A program made the translations under genes and the position numbers. A DNA stretch of 64,000 nucleotides from Aspidapion aeneum (lineage: Eukaryota; Arthropoda; Insecta; Coleoptera; Brentidae): the NCBI GenBank assembly GCA_963576565.1, contig OY755045.1:4029477-4093476 (forward strand). The letters are read 5' to 3'. The notes beneath the pieces were generated by a model. That model was not told where the DNA came from, did not search any database, and worked only from the letters and a program-made list of their open reading frames with translations. This document shows positions 11,575 to 34,240 of the stretch, piece by piece; the first letter of the stretch is position 1, and every line of letters begins with the position of its first letter.

Positions 11575-13452
11575 TCATAACAAAAACATTTCAGGTAAAA
11601 AAAGCCAAGTACGCGAAAATGGCATTCCGTAAAAAGAATTGAGATAAAAGTAAAGCCAAGTTCTCCAATACAAATTTCAAAATGAAAGGTTCTTACTAGT
11701 TTGGAAATGTTTTTTTAAACTTTGCTATTACAGCCAAACTTCTTTATGTTCAATTTAGCACTGTGCCTAAGAGTCATTTACAGCCGTAATAGCCAAGTTT
11801 AGAAAAATATTTCCAAACTAGTAAGAATCTTTCATTTTGAAATTTGTATTGGAGAACTTGGCTTTACTTTTATCTCAATTATTTTTACGGAATGCCATTT
11901 TCGCGTACTTGGCTTTTTTATTATGATTTCACTTCTTTTTTAAAGGAATTGGATAATACCTAATTTTTAAAGTAGTAAAATATGCGGAATAGTGTTCAAA
12001 ACTTTTGCAATGCCTTATTTTATTTTTATTTTATCGTTGTTCCTATCAGCCTTCCGAAGCTCAGCTCTCTAGCGTTTCTGAAAGTGCACAATGTTACTTT
12101 TATATAACTTTACATGTATAGGGGAGGGAAATAAATTAAAATTGTCGTGTTTTTAAATTTTGTCCTATAGTTTTATCATAGTTCCTATCAGTCTTCCAAT
12201 GCTCAGCTCTCTAGCGTTTCTGGAAGTGGGTAATGTTACTTTTACATAAGTTTACATTTATAGGGGAGGAGAGTAACTGAAAATATTGGACTTTTTAAAT
12301 TTTTTCCCATGGTTTTATCATAATTTCTATCAGCATTCCAATGGTCAGCTCTCTAGCGTTTCTGGAAGTGGGCAATGTTAGTTTTATATAAATTTACATT
12401 AATAGCAGAGGGAAGTAAATTAAAATGTTGGTGTTTTTTAATTTTTTCATATAGTTTTATCATATTGTCTTTCAGTCTTAAAAAGTTCAGCTCTCTAGCG
12501 TTTCTGAAAGTGGTTAGTGTTACTTTTACATAACTTTACATTTATAGGGGAAGGAAGTAAATTAGAATTTTGGGGTGTTTCAATTTTTTTCTATAACTTT
12601 ATCATAGTTACTATCGGTCTTCCAAAGCTCAGCTCTCTAGCATGTCTGGAAGTAGGCAATGTTACTTTTACTTAACTTTACATTTATAGGGGAGGGAAGT
12701 AAATTAGAATTTTGGGGTGTTTTAATTTTTTCCTATAGTTTTATCATAGTTCCTATTAGTCTGCCAAAGCTCAACTCTCTAGCATTTCTGGAAGTGGGCA
12801 ATGCTACTTTTACATAACTTTAAATGTTTAGGGGAGGGGAGTAAATTAAAATTTTGGGGTTTTTCAATTTTGTCCTATGGTTTTATCATATCCTATCAGC
12901 CTTCTAAAACTCAGGTCTTTAGCGTTTCTGGAAGTGGGCAATGTTACGTTAACATAACTTTACATTTATAGGGGAGGAAAGCTAATTAAAATCTTGAAAT
13001 TGTTTTAAAATAGTTTTCCTACCATTCTGCGAAAGAACAGCTCTCTAGAACTTTTGGAAGTAGGCAATATTACTTTTACATAACTTTTCATGTATAGGGG
13101 AGGGGAGTAAATTAGAATTTTGGGATGTTTTGATTTTTTCCACAGGTTTGGTCATGACTTCTATCAATATGCCAAATTTCAGCTTTGTAGCACTTCTGGA
13201 AGTACAGTAGAATTTTGATTGAGTGGCAATGTCGACGTTTTTTGAAATTTTGTAACTATTTTAGTACTTTCTGGAACTCCATGAAACTTGAAGGGGTTGT
13301 TAACTCTATGAAGATTTACGACTGTGCAAAGTTTGAGTTTCGTAGCTCATTCCGAAGTAGAGTTTTAGATAAGTCAAATATAGGCTGAAATATTTCAAGA
13401 AAAGATGGTATAGCAACTTACGCGAAGTTGGGAAGGCACTGCCGTGTCCCCA
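11575..13452 (+). mobile_element. tandem-repeat-bearing element, copy B
   Basis: Same three-module plan as copy A. The head palindrome runs about 11599-11915 ('gccaagtacgcgaaaatggc' facing its complement). About eleven ~120 bp units with 'agctctctagcgtttctg' follow (11950-13200). The tail ends in 'ggcactgccgtgtccccag'. The unit number differs from copies A and C, so the array expands or contracts between insertions. No coding capacity. Confidence 0.6.
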
Positions 13453-13797
13453 GATTTTCCTCTCTAGAGAAGAAAATATTTTTATTTTTGGGGACGAATG
13501 AAACATAGCAAGATATAACTCGCTAAAAAGTGACTTTCTTTCACGCGTGTAATTTTCGCACTCAGTTGGCGGCTCGCGCAAAAACGTTTACACCCGTGTG
13601 ATGAATGTCATTTTCTTCACTCGTTAGGTAATATCTTATATATATCTATACTAGACACCTATGTAGGTATATTAATAAATATAAAATTTAGGCATAGATT
13701 CCAATATGAGTTTTACCTTTAATTATCCAACACCTTATAATCAATGGTTTTACTAAAATTTCATAGAAAAATCGGCCCCTGATAAAAGTTGATTTTT
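13453..13797. other. spacer, no gene seen
   Basis: A (TA)n run near 13637 and plain AT-rich sequence; a minus-strand frame here (13306-13581) overlaps the repeat tail and has no family signature. Confidence 0.35.
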
Positions 13798-14429
13798 ACC
13801 TTCCTAGCCCGCGCAACAAAGGCTAGATACATGGGCGTACCCAGCCGGGGCCCGGGCCCCCCAAGCCTTTGATTTTTTTACATATTTTCTACATATTTGA
13901 TGATAAAACACAAAAAAAAGCTTAAAATTTGACATTATGAGGCTTCGGGTCCCCCCCAAGCAGCGGCGTAGTTCGTCGCGTCCCCGCTAAAGACATGATG
14001 ACCTTTTTTTTTTTTGGTCGCACGATTTTTGAGAGGCGCCTTGTTAGCTGTCTGCCCCCAAGAAGCCTCGCCCCCCCCCCCAAGACACGTTCCTGTGTGC
14101 GCCACTGCTAGAGAAGGTATCGTTTTGAGATAAATACGAAAATGTGTTATTTGGGTGTATTTTGATATACCTTAGCAATATCGTCATGATATCTGTGTGT
14201 GTGTGTCTGTGTCTGTCCGTAACACGATAGCTCCAAAACCGCTGAACCGATTTTCACAAAATTTTCAGGTAAAATAGTGTTCGACACTCTTACGAGCTGA
14301 TTAGATGTTGGTCAAAAATCTAATAATGTTAATTTTAGTTTTTTCACAATTAAAATATTACTATAGAGAGATATAGATATTTACAAAAGAGTTGTTTTCA
14401 AGTGTGCTAAGAGGCTAGCTAGGAAGGTA
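13798..14429 (+). repeat. ACCTTCC-family repeat with both ends, interrupted by a MITE
   Basis: Left end ACCTTCCTAGCCCGCG and right end GCTAGCTAGGAAGGT show the inverted termini of the family. The middle has the TGTG/TCTG microsatellite and the 'cgatagctccaaaaccgct' block. The copy is split inside 'ggctaga|gaaggtat' by the element at 13830-14106. Confidence 0.6.
13830..14106. mobile_element. hAT-type MITE, decayed
   Basis: It interrupts the family sequence exactly at 'gctagaga': the left flank reads gctagata and the right flank gctagaga (7 of 8 identical), an 8 bp target duplication. Ends resemble the CATGGGCGTA...GCGCCACT type, with long C runs and 'ttttacatattttctacata' inside. Non-coding. 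Confidence 0.55.
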
Positions 14430-15301
14430 TCGGTCTCAGATCTATTTATTTAATCTAATAAAACACGTATCACCTTGTAAATATTTAATAAAAATAAAAC
14501 AAAAATACACGAAAATCACAAGATTGTTACACCTATACCTACCTACCTCATAGAATGTTTTTGAACAAAATTTAATTATTTTTGTGTGTCGAGTGCTTTG
14601 CGAAATAGAGTAAAATCACGAAAAGTTTAAGATAAAAATATTTTACGACAATTTAAACTAAATAAAACTGTTTTTGTTCTAGAAAAAACTTATCATTGGT
14701 AATTGAAAGTGCATAGTAAAAAAACATGTTTTGTAGTCTCAGTGAAGCTCTGTTCGCTTTTTTTTGTGTTGGCTTCTTTTTTCTAAATTTTGGAAGGTGT
14801 CAGGATGCGTCTATAGATAATGTAAGTAGAAATTATTTCACTAAAATCGATTTAGTAATAACGAATTTATAAGAAAATGAATGCCGACAGGATTGGCAAT
14901 GTAATGATATAAAAATAGATTTTTTGAGAACCAACACACCGATTTTACCAATTTGTTCCTCGTTGCTTGGGAGAAAAGTAGTGCTTTTCTACACATTAAA
15001 AAAAAACTAAAACAAAATTTCGGAAAATCAGAATAAACACGCCATTTTGAAAAATTAAGTATTACTCTGTCCGCAAGGCAATCGTATAACATGCAAAACA
15101 ATGGTTGAAACAAAAATAATTTTATTTAGAACCACTGAACCGATTTTGCAGATTCATACTTTGTTGTGTGTGGCATGAACACAGCTTTTTTACTAATTAA
15201 AAAAAAATAATTAAATCATGTTCGCAACATAAGAATAAACGAGCATCTTTGAAGGGTACAAGTTAATTTCGTCTATCATCTTGGATCTTAAAAGATGGCG
15301 G
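14430..15301. other. no gene recognised; probably intron or 5' flank of the downstream gene
   Basis: AT-rich sequence. Two blocks (about 14830-15065 and 15113-15260) are diverged tandem relatives, each with 'accgattttgc'/'accgattttacc' and '(gaa)taaacacg/gagc'. No exon was recognised. Confidence 0.35.
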
Positions 15302-15530
15302 CAGCGGCGTAGCGTGCCTGAAGGGGCGGGGGGGGGCGACTGCTAAAAAAGCGCCCCTCAGAAATCTTGCGACCAAAAAAAAAAAAGGTCATCATGTCTT
15401 CTTTGCCGACCCCTTAATTTGCCGTTGCCGGTCCTGCTACTAAGCTTGGGGCGCTTCGGCCATCCATGGGGCGCCAATACCCTCAGGGCGGGGGAAGGGC
15501 CACGAATCCCCCCCCCACGCTACGCCACTG
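15302..15530. mobile_element. hAT-type MITE with perfect 8 bp TSD
   Basis: Termini CAGCGGCGTAGCGTG and CACGCTACGCCACTG are inverted. The target duplication 'gatggcgg' is exact on both sides (15294-15301 and 15531-15538). The 229 bp interior is G/C-tract-rich and non-coding. The CAG-type end plus 8 bp TSD is diagnostic of hAT. Confidence 0.85.
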
Positions 15531-15787
15531 GATGGCGGAAAAATAAATACATTCAGTCAAATAGTATACAGTCGAATCTCTAGTGTTTTAGTGTTATAGA
15601 GGTTCGACTGTGTAATGAAAAAAAAACTTGTTTTTTTTGGCCCACCCGGTATATGTGTGTGTGGGGGCGCTATAATAGTTACATCAATTTTCCCTTTTTC
15701 TGATCACCTGCATAAATTTGTAACATTTTTTTTACTTTTTAAGTTACGTATTAAAACAAATATATTTTCTCTTTTATTTTCATATAG

Positions 15788-18700
15788 TTTAACATCTCAG
15801 AAGCTGTAGAATACGAACACTGGGTAGATATAGACTTCAGACCTATCAGATTTTCAGATCTTATCTTCAAAGCTCAAGTCATAAACGATAGTAACGTAGA
15901 AGTGATAGATGGGCCTATTTTGCTCCAGAACCCACCAGAGGGCGTCGTCTTCGTTATTACATCAGGTAGGCCTAGGCGCGTAACACTGGGGGGAGTTTAG
16001 GGGTTAAGCGCCCCCCCCCCATTAGGCCCCCGTTGGCGCCTCTGGCGTCCTTTGAGAAAAAAATAGAATTAATAGTGTTATGATTTAAAAAAAAGGTTTA
16101 TAATTTATTTGACACTCATACCTATATTTGCGTCCCTTAAGGTCTTCGCCCTCGCCGCTCTTTTATCCACAACACGCTACTGATAAAAAGCTACTCATCT
16201 TTTTCCTGTTCGGATATTCAGCTATTACTTATTTGAAAACAAGTCCACCACGGAGCCTTATAAATCGCAACTTTACAAGAAAAAAACTCACAGCTGTTCT
16301 CCGTTAGATTAAAAACACTGCACTTGCATCGAAAAAATTAATTTCATCAGCAAGCCGCGATTCGTAAGATGTACACGAAATAAAACTGAAAATCAAAACT
16401 TAAACACTTACCACAACACTAAAATACACAACACATAAACGACTGCAAAGCAAAATAAACAAACCAACCTCACTTTCAAAGAGATCAGCTGTTTATCTGC
16501 CCGCACGTACCTAACCAAAGTATTAATAACTCCGGTTAGGTGTGGTCTGACTAGCCACAGACACATGTGTTTCGCTCTCATTAGAGCACATCAGTGTGAG
16601 ATAAGTCTTCAAGCTTACGTGGACAAAGCCTGGCCGGCAATCTAAAAATAAGAACAAGTCCACCACGGAGCCTTATAAATCGCAACTTTACAAGGAAAAA
16701 ACTCACAGCTGTTCTCCGTTAGATTAAAAACACTGCACTTGCATCGAAAAAATTAATTTCATCAGCAAGCCGCGATTCGTAAGATGTACACGAAATAAAA
16801 CTGAAAATCAAAACTTAAACACTTACCACAACACTAAAATACACAACACATAAACGACTGCAAAGCAAAATAAACAAACCAACCTCACTTTCAAAGAGAT
16901 CAGCTGTTTATCTGCCCGCACGTACCTAACCAAAGTATTAATAACTCCGGTTAGGTGTGGTCTGACTAGCCACAGACACATGTGTTTCGCTCTCATTAGA
17001 GCACATCAGTGTGAGATAAGTCTTCAAGCTTACGTGGACAAAGCCTGGCCGGCAATCTAAAAATAAGAACAAGTCCACCACGGAGCCTTATAAATCGCAA
17101 CTTTACAAGGAAAAAACTCACAGCCGTTCTCCGTTAGATTAAAAACACTGCACTTGCATCGAAAAAATTAATTTCATCAGCAAGCCGCGATTCGTAAGAT
17201 GTCACGAAATAAAACTGAAAATCAAAACTTAAACACTTACCATAACACTAAAATACACAACACATAAACGACTGCAAAGCAAAATAAACAAACCAACCTC
17301 ACTTTCAAACAGATCAGCTGTTTATCTGCCCGCACGTACCTAACCAAAGTATTAATAACTCCGGTTAGGTGTGGTCTGACTAGCCACAGACACATGTGTT
17401 TCGCTCTCATTAGAGCACATCAGTGTGAGATAAGTTTTCAAGCTTACGTGGACAAAGCCTGGCCGGCAATCTAAAAATAAGAACAAGCACCCCACGGAGC
17501 CTTATAAATCGCAACTTTACAAGGAAAAAACTCACAGCCGTTCTCCGTTAGATTAAAAACACTGCACTTGCATCGAAAAAATTAATTTCATCATTTGTCA
17601 CACTGATGTGCTCTAATGAGAGCGAAACACATGTGTCTGTGGCTAGTCAGACCACACCTAACCGGAGTTATTAATACTTTGGTTAGGTACGTGCGGGCAG
17701 ATAAACAGCTGATCTCGTTGAAAGTGAGGTTGGTTTGTTTATTTTGCTTTGCAGTCGTTTATGTGTTGTGCATTTTAGTGTTGTGGTAAGTGTTTAAGTT
17801 TTGATTTTCAGTTTTATTTCGTGTACATCTTACGAATCGCGGCTTGCTGATGAAATTAATTTTTTCGATGCAAGTGCAGTGTTTTTAATCTAACGGAGAA
17901 CGGCTGTGAGTTTTTTCCTTGTAAAGTTGCGTATTACTTATTTGTCTAAATGGAAGTAAAGGAAAATACTACTACTATGTTGGTTTAGAACGTTTTTCTA
18001 CGTTGTCCGGCGCCTATTCTCTACCTCCTTCGATCCTGACAATCATCTTCTGTCAGGTTTTTTTGAATCATTAATATTTGGATTGACTCTTGCCATTCCA
18101 GTTTAGAACGCCCTCTTTTTCTGTGCCCTATAGGTTGTTATTCTAGAACCTGCTTTGGTAATCTTTCGTCGTTCATCCGTTGTACATGGCCGTACCATAT
18201 CAGTTGTCTTTTAGTGATGTCATCTGTTATGTTTCTCTCGATTTCCATTCTTTCTTTAATAATATCATTGATCTCCATATTGCATCCATTTCGACACTTT
18301 TAATTTTTGCTTTGTATTTTTGCATTTTTCTGTTACTCAACAAGTCTATTGTTTCATATATGTTGAATTTTACATTATTTTTTATCTCTCTGCTTCATAA
18401 AATACTGTAAAGGCATACCCTTTCCCGTACGCACCACCGTTAACTAACAACTAGGAATACCGACTCTATATGTAGTTACTATTATCCAGACCATTTTTTT
18501 AGACAACCATCTAGACTACGAACTAATCGTTTCCCCGAACGACACACGCATCCCCACCACTGAAATGGAGGTCAAACTTCAGCTGTCCAATCAACAACCT
18601 CAGAAAGAAATTGATATTGTCGTCTTGGAAGCCTTGGATGAAAATCTTTACCCTTTGGCTAGGACAACGATTCTGATTGTTCATGGCGAAGAGTATGATC

Positions 18701-19122
18701 CTTACAGGTACTTTTATTTTATATACTGTGGCACTGACCACAAAGGGTCTTAAAAATTTATAACCATGGTTTCGGTGGCTCAATTCGTAGGTCTTTGGCA
18801 TACAAAGACAGAGGTTCCGGGTTCAAGTCCCGGCTAGACCACAAAAAACTTTGTTTTTATAATTTTTCTTTCTTTAATTTCACTCTCTTAGGAAAATTCC
18901 TTAAGGGTTTTAAAACCATTTTTTTACAGGTTGATACTAAGGGCCGAAAATGGAATGCAGGACTTTGTAGTGCTGGACAGATTCTACTTCAAAATATTTA
19001 TGATTTTACTACTGACCACAGCAATATGTTTGTGGATTGTGGAAGTGCATGATATAATGAGAAAATTAAAAGCAAGGAACGAGCGAAAAATGGCATTGTA
19101 CTCCATTTTGGAAAATGCCTAG
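15788..19122 (+). CDS. C-terminal three exons of an unrecognised single-pass membrane protein
   Basis: Exons 15788-15965, 18503-18707 and 18930-19122 join with consistent phases and GT/AG borders (donors GTAGGC and GTACTT; acceptors CATATAG, TTTTTTAG and TTTTACAG) to give 132 residues ending in TAG. The first ~110 residues look like extracellular beta-rich sequence (EHWVDIDFRPIRFSDLIFKA; PPEGVVFVITS; EKEVKLQLSN-like strands). A single membrane helix (YFKIFMILLLTTAICLWIVE) is followed by a basic cytoplasmic tail ending MALYSILENA. Upstream exons, including the start, are not found. I do not recognise the family. The gene converges on the HTRA2-like gene, and its first visible intron contains a 415 bp repeat cluster and a LINE fragment. 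The intact frame and clean splice sites argue it is a working gene. Confidence 0.7.
16236..17931. mobile_element. composite of ~415 bp tandem units plus one inverted unit, flanked by a 13 bp direct repeat
   Basis: Units begin 'aacaagtccaccacggagcc' at 16238, 16653 and 17068 (period 415) and about 17482. The fourth breaks off near 17594, and the remaining sequence to 17931 is the reverse complement of most of a unit. 'tattacttatttg' occurs directly before (16223-16235) and after (17932-17944), as expected of a target duplication. So the whole array appears to have arrived as one element, or grew inside one. Units differ by few bases, implying recent amplification. No protein is encoded. It lies in an intron of the membrane-protein gene. 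Confidence 0.65.
17975..18412 (-). pseudogene. LINE reverse-transcriptase C-terminal fragment
   Basis: The minus strand matches, block by block, the better-preserved LINE fragment at 26690-27640, including the 'ctttcgtcgttcatccgttg' and 'tggccgtaccatatcag' segments that encode the WYGHVQRMNDERLPKQ-type tail. Frames are broken. It sits in the intron between 15965 and 18503. Confidence 0.65.
18768..18893 (+). mobile_element. tRNA-derived SINE
   Basis: A tRNA-like head carries a near-consensus A box (TGGCTCAATTCGTAGG) and B box (GGTTCAAGTCC) inside a CCGGG/CCCGG arm. The anticodon arm is poor (G, not T, at position 33), so it is not a convincing tRNA gene. The sequence after the head ('aaaaactttg', then 'tttctttaatttcactc') is shared with a second copy near 38219, which shows that head and body move together as a SINE. 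It lies in the last intron of the membrane-protein gene. Confidence 0.6.
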
Positions 19123-21225
19123 ATCAATAAGAAGTGTAGAATCTTATCAAGGTTTAAATTGGTAACATTAGACGTAGTCACGGTTTGTGAAAAGACGGTG
19201 GTGTAGTAACTCCTGCCCAATAACAATTCGGCCGCCTATGACGCGGCAGTTATGCTACTCCGCGATTAATAAAGAGAGTCATATACATCACATTATGAGA
19301 GAAATAAAGATAGATCTATTTAAAAACCAAAAAAATAAAAAAAATATAATTTTTTTTTTCATTTTATGATAAAATTTCAATAATTTTATAACTATCTGTT
19401 TAAGGACACCATTATAAATATTTATAACATAAGTTAAATGGACTCTCCTCTTCAATTTAAAAAACTTTTTTGTCGAACACTAAACAAGACAAGCCACATG
19501 ATTTATTTTGTGGGTAAAAAGTAACTAAAATTAGTTTTTTTTTGAAAAATGTTATTAAAAAATAAAGGAAAGGAAATTAAAATGACTAAAAATCAATGGT
19601 AGTAAGGGAACATTCATAAATGACATAACGCAAAGATTAAGGCTCTGTTCTTCTTAACGCATTTTCAATGAACGGAACCGAACCCCCCTTCCCTCCATGC
19701 GGTATACATAATTTAAGAATGGTCATCAATTAGTTTTTTTTTTTTTAATTTTTATATTGCAATATTTATTAGGTAAGGCAGTCAAAAAACTATGATTTTC
19801 TAAGTATATAATAGTTACAAAATAATTTGTTTTTTGTTTTACAACTTTTGTCAGTCACTCTATCATCAAGGTTTTCTTTATTTAAATTGAATTAAAATAA
19901 CTTTATTAGCTTAGCTAAAAAATACATTTAAAAAGTTTTTCAAACAATTTATATACTAGAATTTAAGTCAATTCACTTGCTTAAACTTAAATTTATTAAA
20001 CTTACTTATTTTACTAAAGTTTACAAATATATAAAAATAAATAAAAAATACACACTTTTTTGCCTTTGTTTTATTCACATATGTACTAGAATTTAAGTAA
20101 ATTCACTTGCTTAAACTTAAATTTAAAAAACATACTTATTTAATAAATTTAACGAATGTATTTAAAAAATAAAATATATTTTTTTTACTTTTGTATAGTT
20201 AACACACTTTTAAGAACTTACATAGTTACAAAAATGTCAAAAAAATTATTAATTTTATGCAAATATAATATAAAAATATATTTTAAACAAATACAATAAT
20301 AATAATAATCGTTTCATTTTGTTTTTTGGTAGTTATAAATGTTATTCTTTTAATCACTCGTTGTTTTTCAAATGAATTTACTAATTTATATGGAATACTT
20401 GAAACTTTTTTAAACATAAATTTAGTGTGCCATTGTTTATATTTGGTAGTTGACCTGAATTTGGCATAAAATAATAAAAGGCGAATAAAATTTCTTCTAG
20501 TTAGTCTGTATACAAAGCAAAGAACAGGTATTTAAACACTTTAAACATACACACAATTTCCTCGCAAAATACGATATCACTTTTGACTTTCTGACTGTCG
20601 ATTTCTAGGATATCTGTGACGTAGCTCGGACGTCATGGCCGCCATGACAGGCGTGTTGCCAGACAACCGTTTCTTTATAGACCGTGAGTAGTAGTAATAG
20701 TAGTAGTAGTGTGGGTAGGCTCTAGGCCTGGCACATGAAGCGCCCTTTTCGCCATATTGGTAAAGTTACAACTATTCTGACAGTAGCAACCCGTCTACCC
20801 GTTTTCTTTAATAGATGGACGTATTTACTTACGAAAGTTTTTTATTTTATATTAACATTTGCAACTGAACAAAACTTAAATTCAGACTTGAATTAGACTT
20901 CACCAAGAAAACATGAATGTTTTGTTGTCAAGGATATAGACTTCACTTACCTAATTTAATCCTGTTGTTTATATTTTTAAAACGAAGTTTCGTAGAAAAA
21001 AATTAGGGTAGCTATAGGCCTTGTAAAAGCAGTGTTTGCACAATTATTATGAGAACAATGTTTTTATTTTTAAATTAGTAGGACTGATTAGATAAGCAAG
21101 AACATAACTTAGACCAAATGCGTCAACCTATTTTTTTTTCGAAGAATTTAATTGAAAATACACTAAATATGACTCGTATTATATTTTATATAGATTAAGC
21201 TAGATAGTATTATTGTAATAAATAT
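19123..21225. other. intergenic space between two convergent genes
   Basis: AT-rich. AATAAA poly(A) signals for the + strand gene lie at 19268-19273 and 19303-19308. Two diverged copies of a ~110 bp block ('tagaatttaagt(c/a)aattcactt') occur at about 19955 and 20085. A GC-richer patch at 20600-20760 has 'gtcatggccgccatgac' and a (TAG)n run, but no coding frame was recognised. Confidence 0.4.
19268..19308 (+). terminator. poly(A) signals of the membrane-protein gene
   Basis: Two AATAAA hexamers (19268-19273 and 19303-19308) lie 146 and 181 bases past the stop codon, which is a usual 3' UTR spacing. Confidence 0.5.
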
Positions 21226-21231
21226 TTTATT
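21226..21231 (-). terminator. poly(A) signal of the HTRA2-like gene
   Basis: TTTATT on the + strand reads AATAAA on the gene's strand, 66 bases past the TAA stop. Confidence 0.5.
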
Positions 21232-21296
21232 TTTACCAAGAAAATACGTTTTAGTATTAAACAAAATACAATAAAAAATCTTACAAAAATATATTT

Positions 21297-31717
<10,421 letters not shown>

Positions 31718-32427
31718 CTAAGGTAAGGTCGAAGGTACTGTGTTCGACCCAGATAATAATTTAAATACTATCTAGTATATAGAACCCAGTAGACTTCAAA
31801 TTATATTTTAGGCCAGAAACTTAGTCCTCATGATATACCACATTATGCCATAGTTGTAGCTTTAGACCACTAACGGGTCATAAACCTTTTGACATAATCA
31901 ACAGGGTACAGAGAGCCACAATGTGCCCGCACTAGCTGCTAGCTCCAAAAAGGCACTTCATATACCCTATCCCATGTGGTGATTTCCTGAATGGCCAGGC
32001 CACCGAATCCATTCAGAGAATCACCAGATTAACCCATCCCCTTTACCATAGATGTTATCTAGTGTGATCCCAAAGGTTACCAGTTATTATTTTCTGTTAA
32101 CATACTGGTCAATGCCAGACTACCCATTTACCTATGGGTCGAGGCCCCTTTAGTCGCCTTGTACGATAGGCCTAGACAATTGTCAGGCCTAGGGGTTTCC
32201 TTGGTACTATTCTTATCTCCGGACACCATACGGACTCCCATAATACGATAGCTCCTAAGCCGGTAAAATAATTTTTTAGTCAAAGTGAAAAATTATCTTC
32301 TTAAAATTATTGAATACTCACGATATGTTGTGAAAAAGAATATAGAGCTCTAAAAAATTACACTAATATTAAAGTGAAAATTCTTAATTTTCTAAAGCTT
32401 TCTAATAAAATTTCTCCAAAGAAATTA
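31718..32427. other. no gene recognised; GC-richer segment of unknown nature
   Basis: About 31895-32240 is noticeably less AT-rich than its surroundings and contains 'cctttagtcgccttgtacga' and several short G/C palindromes. It does not match a family I can name. The missing first HTRA2 exon was searched for here without success. Confidence 0.3.
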
Positions 32428-32491
32428 AAAGTAATAAAAGTGGTAATATTGATCAATTTGGTAAAATATTTAATAAACCTTTATTTAAATA

Positions 32492-32766
32492 TATTCTTCG
32501 TCTTCCAATACGTTCATAAGAACATAAGAAATACTTGTTAAACAAAATACCCCTAATGAACCTAATCCATGTTGTGCTAATATTAAAACTAAAGCCCCTG
32601 ATATACCAAACAAATTTAAAGTTATAATTCCTGCGGAAACTAATTTTATATGTAAAACTGAAGAATAAGCAATTAACGATTTTAAATCACTTTGACAAAT
32701 ACAGATTAAAGAAGTAAAAATTCTTCTTAATAATGATATTTTAATGAAAAAAATATTTAAATTATA
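32492..32766 (-). pseudogene. NUMT: nuclear copy of a mitochondrial ND4 segment, copy 1
   Basis: The minus strand reads [20 protein letters not shown] and then, in frame, [15 protein letters not shown], matching the conserved [22 protein letters not shown]...LAHGLCSSG core of NADH dehydrogenase subunit 4. Base composition is strongly AT-rich like insect mtDNA. It is embedded in nuclear repeats and duplicated with them, so it is an insertion and not mitochondrial contamination of the assembly. Confidence 0.8.
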
Positions 32767-33145
32767 ATTTGTGTAAAGAAAATATTTTTATTTCGCGATA
32801 GAATTTATTAATGACAGTTTTTTGACAGTTTAAAAGTTTAAAATTTGCTAACTTTTAACAGAGCATCACTTAAATTAGCGGTTATCGGAATATACTCGTA
32901 GTGGAACACGTTTTTGTCAATAATTAATGTTCTCACTAAAAACTTCGTAGAATCTTCCGTTTCTGAGATATTTACAAAAATTAGTATAGTTCAACAGTGT
33001 TCGTAGGAAAAATAGAGGCCACAACTCAATAAAAAAGTAACTTTCTTACACTAGCGTGTTGTTTCAATCGGCTAACGCCTCATTCACAATATTCACGATT
33101 GTGTGAAATTTATCACTTTCTTCTACTATTATATAATATAGTATA

Positions 33146-33666
33146 CAGTGAAACCTCCTATAAGCGGACATTCACGGTTCCGTCCGCTTATTGGAGGTGT
33201 CCGCTTATGAGAAAGAACTGCGACATTTTAATATATATTATCTATTTATTAACAATCTCCGCTGCTTGAGTTTTTCCGATATTAAATTTTTCAACGATCG
33301 TTCGTCAAAGAAATCTATTACTACCCAACTGAACAATAAAAATTAAACACAGCAGTCGCGCCGAATAAAATATGTTGTAAAGACGACAGAAGTATTTAGT
33401 CTCCGCATTAAAACGGAAAGAGGTAATTCTCCGGCTGCAGAGTGCGTTGTTGCCAACATACTACATAATATTTATGCCCATGTCATGCAGCGCTCCGTCC
33501 CGTTGTCAGAGGTTGGCGTCCGGTTAAGGGAGGTTTAAGAATTTTTTAACCAAAAAGAATTGTCCGCGTCCGGTTATAGGAATAGGGAATGCTTGGTTCC
33601 AACAAATTTGTCCGCCTAAAGGGAGTGTCCGCTTAATAGAGGTGTCCGCAACAAGAGGTTTCACTG
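33146..33666 (+). mobile_element. pogo/Tigger-like element, copy 1
   Basis: Ends CAGTGAAACCTCCTATAAGC and GAGGTTTCACTG, with TA on both sides, the Tc1/mariner-type duplication. Interior has 'agtctccgcattaaaacgga' and 'tgcagcgctccgtcccgttg' blocks shared by all copies. Transposase is almost entirely deleted. Confidence 0.8.
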
Positions 33667-33970
33667 TATTTCCTTTCGTATATTAAATTTTGCTCTCCTT
33701 AACTCCAAAAGTTCTTGTTTAAAATATCGATTTTATATTATATCATAATATAATTTATTTAAAACTATTTCTGCGTATAAAAAAAGTTTTTACCTGTAAT
33801 CCCCAAGGTTCCATAAACATTAGCTTTAGTTAGCGTTTTACTAACGGGGCTTTTAAATTTTGATTGGTTTTTATGAAAGGTTCTGAAGTTTGTTACGGCT
33901 TTTGCGAAACTAATAAAACTGGTCATATTGATTAATTTGGTAAAATATTTATTAAACCTTTATTTAAATA

Positions 33971-34240
33971 TATTCTTCGTCTTCCAATACGTTCATAAGA
34001 ACATAAGAAATACTTGCTAAACAAAATGAACCTAAACCATGTGCTAATATTAAAACCAAAGCCCCTGATATACCAAACAAATTTAAAGTTATAATTCCTG
34101 CTAAAACTAATCCTATATGTAAAACTGAAGAATAAGCAATTAATGATTTTAAATCACTTTGAGGAATACAGATTAAAAAAGTAAAAATTCTTCTTAATAA
34201 TGATATTTTAATGAAAAAAATATTTAAATTATAATTTGTT
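33971..34240 (-). pseudogene. NUMT: mitochondrial ND4 segment, copy 2
   Basis: Duplicate of the NUMT at 32492. It keeps residues closer to mitochondrial ND4 ([16 protein letters not shown] and [17 protein letters not shown]) than copy 1, including the uninterrupted LAHGL motif, so copy 1 has acquired more changes since the duplication. Confidence 0.8.

Noticed and set aside
17760..17830. Tiny intron (GTAAGTG ... TTTTCAG) within the inverted 415 bp unit
   Set aside because: The implied intron is about 26 bases, too short for splicing, and neither side codes.
18770..18842. tRNA gene
   Set aside because: A and B boxes are present, but the anticodon loop lacks the invariant T33, the acceptor stem has a mismatch, and the flanking body recurs at 38219. 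A SINE head fits better.
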